NCBI GenBank assembly: GCA_009840635.1 | Contig: VXNL01000049.1 | Span: 1-41,474 of the forward strand | Reading direction: 5' to 3' | DNA: 41,474 nucleotides | DNA from: Acidobacteriota bacterium | Lineage (GTDB): Bacteria > Acidobacteriota > Vicinamibacteria > Marinacidobacterales > Marinacidobacteraceae | Shown: positions 34,359 to 41,474 of the stretch, one piece after another | How the letters are laid out: every line of letters begins with the position of its first letter | Numbering within the stretch: position 1 is the first letter of the stretch | Made by a program: the position numbers and the translations under genes | The notes under the pieces: model-generated | What the model was told of the DNA's origin: nothing | Seen by the model: only the letters and a program-made list of their open reading frames with translations | Database searches by the model: none

Positions 34359-34709
34359 CTACCTGGCGAGGGCTTCGCCCGGCTTCTTGCGGTACTGCCG
34401 GTACTCGTAGGTCCGGTCGCGTTCTTCCGCGAGACGCATTCCCTCGTCGTGGGGGAACATGTGGACCGCGTCGTAGTCGGGCGGGCAGAACTTGGCGCAG
34501 AGCTGACAGCCGATGCAGGTGTCCACGTTCACCTCGCAAACCTGGCCGATCGACCGCGGTTCGGGATCGGGCACCAGGATGATGCAGTCCTTCACCGGAC
34601 AGACGGCGATGCACATTTCGCAGCCGCGGCCGAAACACTTGCCGGCGTCCACGTAGGCGAGAATCTTCGGCTGGCGCTTCCGGGGCCCGGTGATCAGGAC
34701 ATCCTGCAT
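34359..34709 (-). CDS. Ferredoxin-like 4Fe-4S dicluster protein
   Basis: Small electron carrier of 116 aa with two iron-sulfur motifs. The second is canonical: C65-x2-C68-x2-C71-x3-C75-P. The first has a wider gap: C25-x4-C30-x2-C33-x3-C37-P, with an extra C42 and C58 nearby. It lacks membrane segments and is probably a soluble cytoplasmic ferredoxin. The Arg/Tyr/Lys-rich C-terminus (DRTYEYRQYRKKPGEALAR) lies outside the ferredoxin fold. ATG 34709 is chosen; an ATG at 34727 is possible. It is divergent from ispH with only 25 nt between starts, and IspH is known to need ferredoxin or flavodoxin electrons, so this may be its donor (inference). Confidence 0.8.
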   Translation of the reverse strand: MQDVLITGPRKRQPKILAYVDAGKCFGRGCEMCIAVCPVKDCIILVPDPEPRSIGQVCEVNVDTCIGCQLCAKFCPPDYDAVHMFPHDEGMRLAEERDRTYEYRQYRKKPGEALAR

Positions 34710-34717
34710 GAACGGAA

Positions 34718-34723
34718 AGCGTA
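34718..34723 (-). promoter_or_regulatory. -10-like TACGCT for the ferredoxin gene
   Basis: On the minus strand TACGCT ends 8 nt before ATG 34709, the leaderless spacing. It overlaps the plus-strand TATCAT by 2 bp (34722-34723). Confidence 0.45.
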
Positions 34724-34727
34724 TCAT
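34722..34727 (+). promoter_or_regulatory. -10-like TATCAT for ispH
   Basis: TATCAT ends 7 nt before GTG 34735. It supports the GTG as a leaderless start rather than the upstream in-frame codon at 34690. No recognisable -35 lies in the ferredoxin coding sequence upstream. Confidence 0.5.
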
Positions 34728-34734
34728 TCGGAGC

Positions 34735-36048
34735 GTGCCGACCGCCGAGGATTCCGTAGTCCAAGCCAGCAGCGAGGAACTGTCCCCGCCGAGCGCGAAG
34801 CTGCCGCCACCGGGCATCCACTATCGGCGGGGCCTCGGGCTGCGTAAGGAGATCATCGAGCCGCTCACGGAGGACTATCGGGGACACCTGGTCCGCTTCG
34901 CCCGCGATCACGACTATCGGCTCCGGGCCGGTGAGCTCCGGTTCCTGATCGCCCACGAGTTCGGCTTCTGCTATGGGGTGGACCGGGCCATCGAGTACGC
35001 CTACGAGGCGCGCCTGCGCTTTCCCGATCGGCGGATCTTCCTGACGGGCGAGATCATCCACAACCCCTACGTGAATCGCCGTCTCTCCGAGTTCGGGATC
35101 CTGTTCCTGGAGACCGGGTCGCCGGAGGCGAAGTTCACCGAAGTGGGCCCGCAGGACGTGGTGCTCCTGCCCGCCTTCGGGGTTCCCACCGCCGAACTGG
35201 ACGTGCTGCGCCGGAAGGGCTCCATCCTGGTGGACACCACCTGCGGCTCCGTCATGAACGTCTGGAAGAACGTGGACCGCTACAAGCGCGACGGCTTCAC
35301 GTCGGTGGTGCACGGGAAGTACGCCCACGAGGAAACGAGGGCGACCACCTCGCGCGCCGGAACCTATCTGGTCGTCCGCGACATGGCCGAAACCCAGGAC
35401 GTCTGCCGCTACATCGAGGCCGGCGGGACCGGTGGGACGAACGGGGGCCCGGCGACGCTCACCCGGGAGGGGTTCATCGAGCACTTCGCCCCGGCCAGCT
35501 CCCCGGGCTTCGATCCCGACCGCGACCTGGGGAGGATCGGACTGGCGAACCAGACCACCATGCTCGCCAGCGAGTCGCTCGAGATCGCGGCGGTTCTCCG
35601 CGACTCGATGGCCCGCCGCTACGGCGAGGAGGAACTCGGCGGCCGGTTCCGATCCTTCGACACCATCTGCAGCGCCACCCAGGAGCGCCAGGACGCGGTC
35701 CTCGAGCTGCTCCGGGAGGACCTCGACCTGATCCTGGTGGTCGGAGGTTTCAACTCGTCCAACACGGCAAACCTGGCCGCGATCTGCGACCGGAAGTTCC
35801 CGAGCTACCACATCGCGGGTCCTGAGGGCCTGCTGTCCGCGGACGAAATCCGCTGCCGTCCCGCACCCGGCTCCGGCAAGGGGACCGAGCCGGAGGTGCG
35901 CCGGGGCTGGCTGCCGGAGGGTCCGCTCCGGATCGGGGTGACCTCCGGGGCTTCCACGCCGGACGTGATGGTTCACCGGACCATGGTCCGGGTACTGGAG
36001 TTCCGGGGAATGACCGAGGACGACGTGCAGCCGGACGAATCGTTCTAG
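34735..36048 (+). CDS. ispH: 4-hydroxy-3-methylbut-2-enyl diphosphate reductase
   Basis: Last enzyme of the MEP isoprenoid pathway, a [4Fe-4S] protein that makes IPP and DMAPP, 437 aa. The three cluster cysteines are C79 ([16 protein letters not shown]), C170 ([12 protein letters not shown]) and C312 ([14 protein letters not shown]). Substrate-binding histidines lie in [13 protein letters not shown] and [24 protein letters not shown] and [15 protein letters not shown] complete the site. It is longer than the ~315-residue E. coli type and resembles the long form of cyanobacteria and plants. The GTG start at 34735 fits the TATCAT position; the frame opens earlier at 34690 but that would overlap the ferredoxin start region. 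uvrB begins 17 nt downstream. Confidence 0.93.
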   Translation: MPTAEDSVVQASSEELSPPSAKLPPPGIHYRRGLGLRKEIIEPLTEDYRGHLVRFARDHDYRLRAGELRFLIAHEFGFCYGVDRAIEYAYEARLRFPDRRIFLTGEIIHNPYVNRRLSEFGILFLETGSPEAKFTEVGPQDVVLLPAFGVPTAELDVLRRKGSILVDTTCGSVMNVWKNVDRYKRDGFTSVVHGKYAHEETRATTSRAGTYLVVRDMAETQDVCRYIEAGGTGGTNGGPATLTREGFIEHFAPASSPGFDPDRDLGRIGLANQTTMLASESLEIAAVLRDSMARRYGEEELGGRFRSFDTICSATQERQDAVLELLREDLDLILVVGGFNSSNTANLAAICDRKFPSYHIAGPEGLLSADEIRCRPAPGSGKGTEPEVRRGWLPEGPLRIGVTSGASTPDVMVHRTMVRVLEFRGMTEDDVQPDESF

Positions 36049-36065
36049 GCGGCGGTCAGGCGCGG

Positions 36066-38156
36066 ATGCCGGCCGGTCCTTCCCGATTCGCCGGGCCGGC
36101 GGAACGGGCCGCCCCCTATGCCCGTCCCGGACTCCCGCCGGCGAAGACCGCCCGCCCGTTCCGCGTGGTGAGCCCGTTCGAGCCGCGCGGCGACCAGCAG
36201 CAGGCGATCGACCACCTCGCCGAGGGACTCCAGCGGGGCGACCCGAATCAGGTGCTGCTCGGGGTCACGGGTTCGGGGAAGACGTATTCGGTCGCCCGGG
36301 TCATCGAGGCGGTCAACCGGCCCGCGCTGGTCATCGCGCACAACAAGACGCTGGCGGCGCAGCTCTACCAGGAGTTCCGGGGGTTCTTCCCGGAAAACGC
36401 CGTCGAGTACTTCGTCAGCTACTACGACTACTACCAGCCCGAGGCCTACGTCCCGGCGAGTGACACCTACATCGAGAAGGAAGCCACGATCAACGAGGAG
36501 ATCGACCGGCTCCGCCTTTCCGCGACCCGGTCGCTCTTCGAGCGCCGCGACGTCCTGATCGTCGCGAGCGTCTCCTGCATCTACGGCCTGGGCTCTCCCG
36601 AGGCCTACTACGGGATGCTCGTGGTGTTCGAGGAGGGAGCCGAGTTCCCCTCCCGCCAGGCGCTCCTCCGGAAGCTCGTCGAGATGCAGTACGAGCGCAA
36701 CGACGCCTCGCTCGAGCGCGGCCGTTTCCGCGTGCGGGGAGACACCGTGGAGATCGTGCCGGGGTACGAGGACCTTGGTCTCAGGGTGCGCCTCTACGGC
36801 GACGAGGTCGAGCGCCTGGCCCGCTTCGATCCACTGACCGGCCGCGAGCTGTCCCGTGAGGGCCGCGTGACGCTCTTCCCGCGGACCCACTACGTGGCCC
36901 GCGAAGAGGACCTCGCCCGGGCGCTGGTCACGATCCGGGAGGAGCTGGACGAGCACCATCCCAGGCTCCTCCAGCAGGGGAAGCTGCTCGAAGCGCAACG
37001 CCTGATGCAACGGACGCTCTTCGATCTGGACATGCTGGCCGAATCCGGCCACTGCCACGGCATCGAGAACTACTCGCGTCACTTCACGGGACGGGCGCCG
37101 GGAGAGCCGCCGCCGACCCTGATGGACTACCTGCCGCGGGACGCCGTCATCGTGGTGGACGAGAGCCACCAGACATACCCCCAGGTCCGCGGCATGTTCG
37201 CGGGCGACCAGGCCCGGAAGCGCACGCTCGTGGAACACGGTTTCCGGCTCCCCTCGGCGCTCGACAACCGGCCGCTCTCCTTCGAGGAGTGGGAGGAGCG
37301 GGTCGGGCAGGCGATCTCGGTCTCGGCGACGCCCGGGCCCTACGAGCTGGAGGCGGTCGGCGGCGCCGTGGTCGAACAGATCATCCGCCCGACCGGGCTG
37401 CTCGATCCCGAGGTCGAGGTGCGGCCCGCGGGCGACCAGGTGGACGACCTGCTGGCGGAGATCCGGGAGACGGTGGCGCGCGGCGAGCGGGTGCTCGTCA
37501 CCACGCTGACCAAGCGGATGGCGGAGGACCTTTCCGAGTATTACCACGAGCTCGGGGTGCGTTGCCGCTACATGCACTCGGACATCGACACCCTGGAGCG
37601 GGTGCAGCTCCTCCGCTCCCTCCGGCTCGGGGAGTTCGACGTGTTGATCGGGATCAACCTGCTGCGGGAAGGGCTCGATCTTCCGGAGGTGTCCCTGGTG
37701 GCCATCCTCGACGCCGACCGCGAGGGGTATCTCCGCTCGGAGGGAGCGCTGATCCAGACGGTGGGCCGGGCGGCGCGGAACGCCGGCGGCCGCGCGGTCC
37801 TGTATGCGGATCACGAGACCGGTTCCATGGAGCGGGCGCTCGCCGAGACCCGCCGCCGCCGGGCGCTCCAGCAGGCGTTCAACGAGGAGCACGGCATCGT
37901 GCCCCGCACCGTCGTCAAGGACGTTGCCGAGGCCTTCGCGCCGGCTTCGGCGGGAACCGCGGCGGCCGAGGAAGACGACTGGGACCGGGCCATGGGGCTC
38001 CTCGAACCGCCACCCGCGGATCCGGAGGCTCTCGAGCGCGAGATGGCCCGGCTCCGCAAGGAGATGAAGAAGGCCGCGCGCGACCTGGAGTTAGAGCGCG
38101 CGGCCCGCCTGCGGGATCATCTGCGCGAGCTCCAGCACGGGGCGCTGCTGCGTTAG
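36066..38156 (+). CDS. uvrB: Excinuclease ABC subunit B
   Basis: DNA damage-verification helicase of nucleotide excision repair, 696 aa. Walker A is [14 protein letters not shown]; the damage-probing beta-hairpin is [31 protein letters not shown] is motif [29 protein letters not shown] and [12 protein letters not shown] are later motifs. The C-terminus has a UVR motif ([21 protein letters not shown]) that binds UvrC. The first 32 residues precede the usual family start ([13 protein letters not shown]) and are polar and Pro/Ala-rich; starts at GTG 36164-36167 are alternatives. The gene is 17 nt after ispH, so the two may be co-transcribed. Confidence 0.95.
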   Translation: MPAGPSRFAGPAERAAPYARPGLPPAKTARPFRVVSPFEPRGDQQQAIDHLAEGLQRGDPNQVLLGVTGSGKTYSVARVIEAVNRPALVIAHNKTLAAQLYQEFRGFFPENAVEYFVSYYDYYQPEAYVPASDTYIEKEATINEEIDRLRLSATRSLFERRDVLIVASVSCIYGLGSPEAYYGMLVVFEEGAEFPSRQALLRKLVEMQYERNDASLERGRFRVRGDTVEIVPGYEDLGLRVRLYGDEVERLARFDPLTGRELSREGRVTLFPRTHYVAREEDLARALVTIREELDEHHPRLLQQGKLLEAQRLMQRTLFDLDMLAESGHCHGIENYSRHFTGRAPGEPPPTLMDYLPRDAVIVVDESHQTYPQVRGMFAGDQARKRTLVEHGFRLPSALDNRPLSFEEWEERVGQAISVSATPGPYELEAVGGAVVEQIIRPTGLLDPEVEVRPAGDQVDDLLAEIRETVARGERVLVTTLTKRMAEDLSEYYHELGVRCRYMHSDIDTLERVQLLRSLRLGEFDVLIGINLLREGLDLPEVSLVAILDADREGYLRSEGALIQTVGRAARNAGGRAVLYADHETGSMERALAETRRRRALQQAFNEEHGIVPRTVVKDVAEAFAPASAGTAAAEEDDWDRAMGLLEPPPADPEALEREMARLRKEMKKAARDLELERAARLRDHLRELQHGALLR

Positions 38157-38187
38157 GCGACACCACCGGACCCGGCCCCATCCGTGG

Positions 38188-38193
38188 GAGAAT
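38188..38193 (+). promoter_or_regulatory. Possible -10 or Shine-Dalgarno region before the aminotransferase
   Basis: GAGAAT ends 6 nt before ATG 38200, echoing the leaderless pattern. The overlapping GGGAG could instead be a Shine-Dalgarno about 10 nt upstream, so the reading is ambiguous. Confidence 0.3.
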
Positions 38194-38199
38194 GGCGGG

Positions 38200-39558
38200 A
38201 TGAGCAGTCGCCGCGAATCCGTGTCGCAGGAGGAAACTCCACCCGCCTGTCGTCCGAGGATGACCACGGAGGCCATCCGCGAGGCACACCGCGACTACGT
38301 CCTCCCGGCGGTCCAGACGTTCTACGACGAGCCCATGCCCATCGTCCGGGGGCAGGGACAGCACGTCTGGGACTCGGACGGCAACCGGTATCTCGACTTC
38401 TTCGGAGGGATCCTCACCGTCGGTCTCGGCCACTGCCACCCGGAGGTGAACAAGGCGATCCGCGAGCAGGTGGACACGCTGCAGCACGTGACCACCATGT
38501 TCCCGAACCAGCCGATGGTGGAGCTGGCGGAGCGGCTCGCCCGCCTGTCGCCGGGGAAATGCCGGAAGAGCTTCTTCACCAACTCGGGCACCGAGGCGAA
38601 CGAGATGGCCCTCCTGATCGCCGAGTTGCACACCGGCAACTCCGAGGTGATCGCCCTTCGCCACGGTTACAGCGGCCGCAGCCGCCTGACCATGGGCGCC
38701 ACCGGGCAGGCGCCCTGGCGGCTCGGCGGGAGCACCGCCGCCGGGATCCGCCACGTGGCCAACGCCTACTGCTACCGGTGTCCCTTCGGCCTCGAGTATC
38801 CCTCCTGCGACCTGCGCTGCGCCCGGGACATCGAGGACGTGATCCAGACCACCACCTCGGGCCGGATCGCGGGTTTCATCGCCGAACCGATTCAGGGCGT
38901 GGGGGGGTTCATCACCCCGCCGCCCGGCTACTTCGAGGTGGCCGTGGAGATCGTGCGGCGCTACGGCGGGGTCTTCATCTGCGACGAAGTGCAGACCGGG
39001 TGGGGGCGCACTGGCGGAAAGCTGAACGGGATCGGCCACTGGGACGTGGAGCCGGACATCGTCACCTACGCCAAGGGACTCGGGAACGGGGTGCCGGTGG
39101 GCGCCACGGTCGCCACCGACGAGGTCGCGGGGGCGGTGCGGGGAAACACGCTTTCGACCTTCGGCGGCAACCCGGTGAGCACGGCGGCCGCCGGCGCGGT
39201 CCTTGAGGTGGTCGAGCGCGACAACCTCGCCGGGAACGCCGAGCGGATGGGCGCCCACCTGCGGGCAGGGCTCGATGAGCTCGCCGACGCCCACCCCGCG
39301 ATCGGGGACGTCCGCGGGAAGGGGCTCATGCAGGCGCTCGAGTTCGTCGAAGACCGCGGTACGAAGGCGCCGGACGCCGCCTTCGCCACCTGTTTCCTCC
39401 AGAAGGCGCGGGACGAAGGACTGCTCGTCGGGAAGGGCGGGCTCTACGGCAACTGCGTCCGGATCTCGCCGCCGCTCAACATCGGCCTCTCCGATATCGA
39501 GGACGCCCTCGTCCTTCTCGACCGGGCCCTCACGGCGACCGAGGCGGCGCTCCGTTGA
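38200..39558 (+). CDS. Class III aminotransferase (AGXT2-like)
   Basis: PLP-dependent aminotransferase of 452 aa with the fold-type I class III pattern. DSDGNRYLDFFGGILTVGLGHCHPEV comes first, then FFTNSGTEANEMALLIAELHTGN (phosphate-binding region), IAEPIQGVGGFITPPPGYF, GVFICDEVQTGWGRTG, and the Schiff-base lysine K292 in TYAKGLGNGVP. The cysteine-containing segment YCYRCPFGLEYPSCDLRC resembles the AGXT2/alanine-glyoxylate or beta-amino-acid transaminases. The donor and acceptor cannot be fixed. Its stop overlaps the CoA-transferase start (TTGA), indicating one operon. Confidence 0.88.
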   Translation: MSSRRESVSQEETPPACRPRMTTEAIREAHRDYVLPAVQTFYDEPMPIVRGQGQHVWDSDGNRYLDFFGGILTVGLGHCHPEVNKAIREQVDTLQHVTTMFPNQPMVELAERLARLSPGKCRKSFFTNSGTEANEMALLIAELHTGNSEVIALRHGYSGRSRLTMGATGQAPWRLGGSTAAGIRHVANAYCYRCPFGLEYPSCDLRCARDIEDVIQTTTSGRIAGFIAEPIQGVGGFITPPPGYFEVAVEIVRRYGGVFICDEVQTGWGRTGGKLNGIGHWDVEPDIVTYAKGLGNGVPVGATVATDEVAGAVRGNTLSTFGGNPVSTAAAGAVLEVVERDNLAGNAERMGAHLRAGLDELADAHPAIGDVRGKGLMQALEFVEDRGTKAPDAAFATCFLQKARDEGLLVGKGGLYGNCVRISPPLNIGLSDIEDALVLLDRALTATEAALR

Positions 39559-40727
39559 GCACCGGCGCGGCCGGCCGCGGATCCCCGCTGGCGGGGGTGC
39601 GGATCCTGGATCTCTCCCGGATCCTCGCCGGGCCCTACGCCACCATGATGCTGGCCGACCTCGGCGCCGAGGTGATCAAGATCGAGCCGCCCGGCGGCGA
39701 CGACACCCGCACCTGGGGTCCGCCCTTCGGCGGTGGGGAGGCCGCCTACTTCCTCGCGGTCAACCGGGGCAAGAAGAGCGTCGTCCTGAACCTCAAGACG
39801 GAGGAGGGCTCGCGAGCGCTCGCCCGGCTCATCGCGTCGAGCGACGTGCTGGTCGAGAACTTCCGGCCCGGGACGTTGGCCCGCCTCGGGTTCGCTCCCG
39901 AAGAGGTCCAGGGGCGTCACCCCCGGCTGATCTGGTGTTCGGTCTCCGCCTACGGACAGTACGGGCCGCTCTCGTCGAAGCCCGGCTACGACGCCGTCAT
40001 GCAGGGGGAGGCCGGCTGGATGGGCCTCACCGGTCCCCCGGAGGGGCCGCCCACCAAGCTCGGGGCCTCGCTCGCCGACATCTGCGCCGGGATGATGGCC
40101 AGTTCCGGCATCCTCGCGGCGCTCTTCGCCCGGGAGCGGGACGGCCGCGGGCGGCGAGTGGACGTGGCGCTCTTCGACTCGGTGGTGGCGACGCTCTGCT
40201 ACCAGGCCCAGGGCTACCTGTTGACGGGGGAGGAGCCGGTCCGCAGCGGCAACAACCATCCCTCCCTCACGCCCTACGAAAGCTTCGAGGCGGCCGACGG
40301 GCACGTCATCGTGGCGGTCGGGAACGACGCCCTCTGGAAGCGCTTCTGCGAGGTGGCCGCGCCGGAGCTGGACCGTCCCGAGTTCGAGAAGAACCCGGAC
40401 CGGGTACGGCGGCGGACGGAACTGCGCGCCCTGCTGGAGCCGGTCTTCCGATCCCGGGACGTTGCCGGGTGGGAAGGCGTGCTCGACGCGACGGGAGTTC
40501 CGGTCGGCCGGGTGCGGAGCGTCGCCGAGATCCTGAACAGCCCCCAGCTCCGCGCGCGGGGCATGGTGGTGGACCGCGAGCATCCCGTCATCGGGTCGCT
40601 CCGCCTGGTCGGAAGCCCGATCCAGTTCGACGGGGAAAACCACACCGCGACCCTCCCGCCGCCGCTCCGGGGCGAACACACCGAGGACGTGCTGGACGCC
40701 ATCGGCGGTTCCACCGAGACCGACTAG
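39555..40727 (+). CDS. CaiB/BaiF family (class III) CoA-transferase
   Basis: CoA-transferase of 390 aa. It has the family signatures GVRILDLSRILAGPYATMMLADLGAEVIKIEPPGGDDTR at the N-terminus and KSVVLNLKTEEG. The catalytic aspartate is likely the one in KPGYDAVMQGEAGWMGLTG; LGASLADICAGMMASSGILAALF and EHPVIG near the C-terminus follow. These enzymes move CoA between carboxylic acids; the pair of acids here is unknown. The TTG start at 39555 overlaps the aminotransferase stop by 4 nt. Together they could convert an amino acid to a keto acid and then a CoA ester, which is inference. A GCAA-loop hairpin follows the stop. Confidence 0.88.
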   Translation: MSTGAAGRGSPLAGVRILDLSRILAGPYATMMLADLGAEVIKIEPPGGDDTRTWGPPFGGGEAAYFLAVNRGKKSVVLNLKTEEGSRALARLIASSDVLVENFRPGTLARLGFAPEEVQGRHPRLIWCSVSAYGQYGPLSSKPGYDAVMQGEAGWMGLTGPPEGPPTKLGASLADICAGMMASSGILAALFARERDGRGRRVDVALFDSVVATLCYQAQGYLLTGEEPVRSGNNHPSLTPYESFEAADGHVIVAVGNDALWKRFCEVAAPELDRPEFEKNPDRVRRRTELRALLEPVFRSRDVAGWEGVLDATGVPVGRVRSVAEILNSPQLRARGMVVDREHPVIGSLRLVGSPIQFDGENHTATLPPPLRGEHTEDVLDAIGGSTETD

Positions 40728-40734
40728 GGCGGTT

Positions 40735-40750
40735 CCGGCGGCAACGCCGG
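40735..40750 (+). terminator. GCAA-tetraloop hairpin after the CoA-transferase
   Basis: CCGGCG pairs with CGCCGG around GCAA, 8 nt after the stop codon. Same loop as 26934-26951. No T-run. Confidence 0.4.
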
Positions 40751-40802
40751 TTGGCTGCTAGCATGATGGGTTGGGGTGACTCAGGGAGGCGAAGAGCGCG
40801 CC

Positions 40803-41474
40803 ATGGAAACCGAGGCAGGCACCGGAGCGGGGGCTCCGGTGCGCCGCTCGGCAGGCTGGCTCGCCGGCCTCGCCTCGGGCGGAGCGGCTTACGGTTCCTC
40901 GGTTCCGATCTGGAAGCAGAAATGGGCGCTCGTCTCGGCCGCCCTTCATCTGGCGCTCGCCGCCTTGCTGTTCTTCCCTGGATTCGGCATCTTCGACGGT
41001 TCGGACGAGCGGATGCTGGGCAACCCCATCTTCCAGTTCCGCGTGGCCGGCGGCGAGGGCGCCGGGGGCGGCGGCGGTGGCGGGGGTAGCCGCGGCGAGC
41101 GGATCAGCGCCTACATCCCGGTGCGGGTGGAGCAGGCGACCCCGCAGCCCGAGCCGGAGACGCCGCGCGAGGCGCCGATCGCGCCGCGGAAGCCGCGGCC
41201 GCTCCGGTTCGAAGACCTCGAGAACCTCGCCGACGAGCCGGACCTGACGGATATCGTCCTCGGCGGGGTGTTCTCGCCGCAGGCGCAGGACTTTCCCGGG
41301 CTCTCGCTCGACGACTTCGGCGATTACGGGGGCCGGGACGCGGCGCCCAGCGCCGGGACCGGCGGAGGGATCGGCGGCGGCGAAGGCATCGGCACCGGCG
41401 AGGGGCAGGGGTGGGGGGTCGGCCCCGGGTACGGAGGGGGATCGGGCGGCGGCGCCTACAGTCCGGGCGGCTAC
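40803..41474 (+). CDS. Glycine/proline-rich TonB-like protein, 3' truncated by window end
   Basis: Open from ATG 40803 to the last base (224 codons, no stop). An N-terminal cytoplasmic part (about 45 residues) is followed by one membrane helix (ALVSAALHLALAALLFFPGFG). A Gly-rich stretch, a Pro/Glu-rich segment (QATPQPEPETPREAPIAPRKP) and a second Gly-rich region (GGGIGGGEGIGTGEGQG) come next. The single anchor plus Pro-rich spacer is the layout of TonB family energy transducers, but the C-terminal TonB domain is outside the window, so the call is tentative. A GGGAGG lies 12 nt upstream of the ATG and a TAGCAT -10-like box near 40759. Alternative: another periplasm-spanning protein. Confidence 0.6.
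   Translation, partial: METEAGTGAGAPVRRSAGWLAGLASGGAAYGSSVPIWKQKWALVSAALHLALAALLFFPGFGIFDGSDERMLGNPIFQFRVAGGEGAGGGGGGGGSRGERISAYIPVRVEQATPQPEPETPREAPIAPRKPRPLRFEDLENLADEPDLTDIVLGGVFSPQAQDFPGLSLDDFGDYGGRDAAPSAGTGGGIGGGEGIGTGEGQGWGVGPGYGGGSGGGAYSPGGY

Noticed and set aside
1..41474. tRNA, rRNA or riboswitch genes
   Set aside because: No tRNA-like cloverleaf ends, rRNA-like segments or recognisable riboswitch cores were seen by reading. A covariance-model scan would settle it.

Overview
This window is very GC-rich DNA, densely coding on both strands. GTG and TTG starts are common, and adjacent genes often overlap by 4 nt (ATGA, GTGA, TTGA). A tripartite RND efflux pump with a TolC-type outer-membrane channel, lipoprotein signals and a TonB-like protein point to a diderm (Gram-negative) bacterium. 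The carbon genes suggest an aerobic heterotroph living on peptides and amino acids. I cannot place it securely. Acidobacteriota or another deep-branching, mostly uncultivated high-GC phylum is a guess from gene content (long IspH, fused E1 subunits, REP-like repeats).

Layout. (1) 1-4639, plus strand: an exported P1/DmpA-type peptidase, a sodium:solute symporter, a geranylgeranyl-reductase-type flavoprotein and an SDR oxidoreductase. (2) 4640-5035: a gene-free stretch holding a long inverted pair of REP-like repeats. (3) 5036-11820, minus: an AddB-AddA recombination helicase-nuclease operon, with one REP-like unit inside the addA reading frame. (4) 11857-13071, minus: a DUF2236/MpaB-type oxygenase preceded by a short tandem repeat. 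(5) 13217-19063, minus: an RND efflux operon (outer-membrane factor, adaptor, pump). (6) 19202-22188, plus: a secreted TPR protein overlapping an M20 peptidase. (7) 22202-25571, minus: a complete polar amino-acid ABC importer. (8) 25716-26922, plus: two paralogous 106-residue membrane proteins with a shared upstream region, flanking a pterin-4a-carbinolamine dehydratase. (9) 27219-28700, plus: a PLP decarboxylase of the aromatic amino-acid type. (10) 28725-34046, minus: a nucleobase-type permease with an extra soluble domain, a frameshifted acyl-CoA dehydrogenase and a fused E1 alpha-beta 2-oxoacid dehydrogenase. (11) 34047-34358: a second inverted REP-like pair. (12) 34359-40727: a ferredoxin divergent from ispH, then uvrB, a class III aminotransferase and a CaiB/BaiF CoA-transferase. 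(13) The 5' part of a glycine-rich TonB-like gene runs off the right end.

How it fits together. Peptidases (P1, M20), the symporter and the amino-acid ABC importer would supply amino acids. The PLP decarboxylase, aminotransferase, fused E1 and acyl-CoA dehydrogenase would process them, the last two as in branched-chain amino-acid breakdown. IspH needs low-potential electrons, and the ferredoxin gene sits back to back with it.

Most distinctive observations: repeated -10-like hexamers 6-9 nt before start codons, suggesting leaderless transcription; a 25-bp ferredoxin/ispH divergent region whose two -10 hexamers overlap by 2 bp; the paralogous small membrane proteins with a conserved upstream block; a possible leaderless 22-codon ORF overlapping the decarboxylase start; a family of two-hairpin repeats, one copy inside addA; and a perfect 15-bp inverted repeat near the start of the M20 peptidase gene. 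I saw no tRNA, rRNA, CRISPR array or transposase gene.
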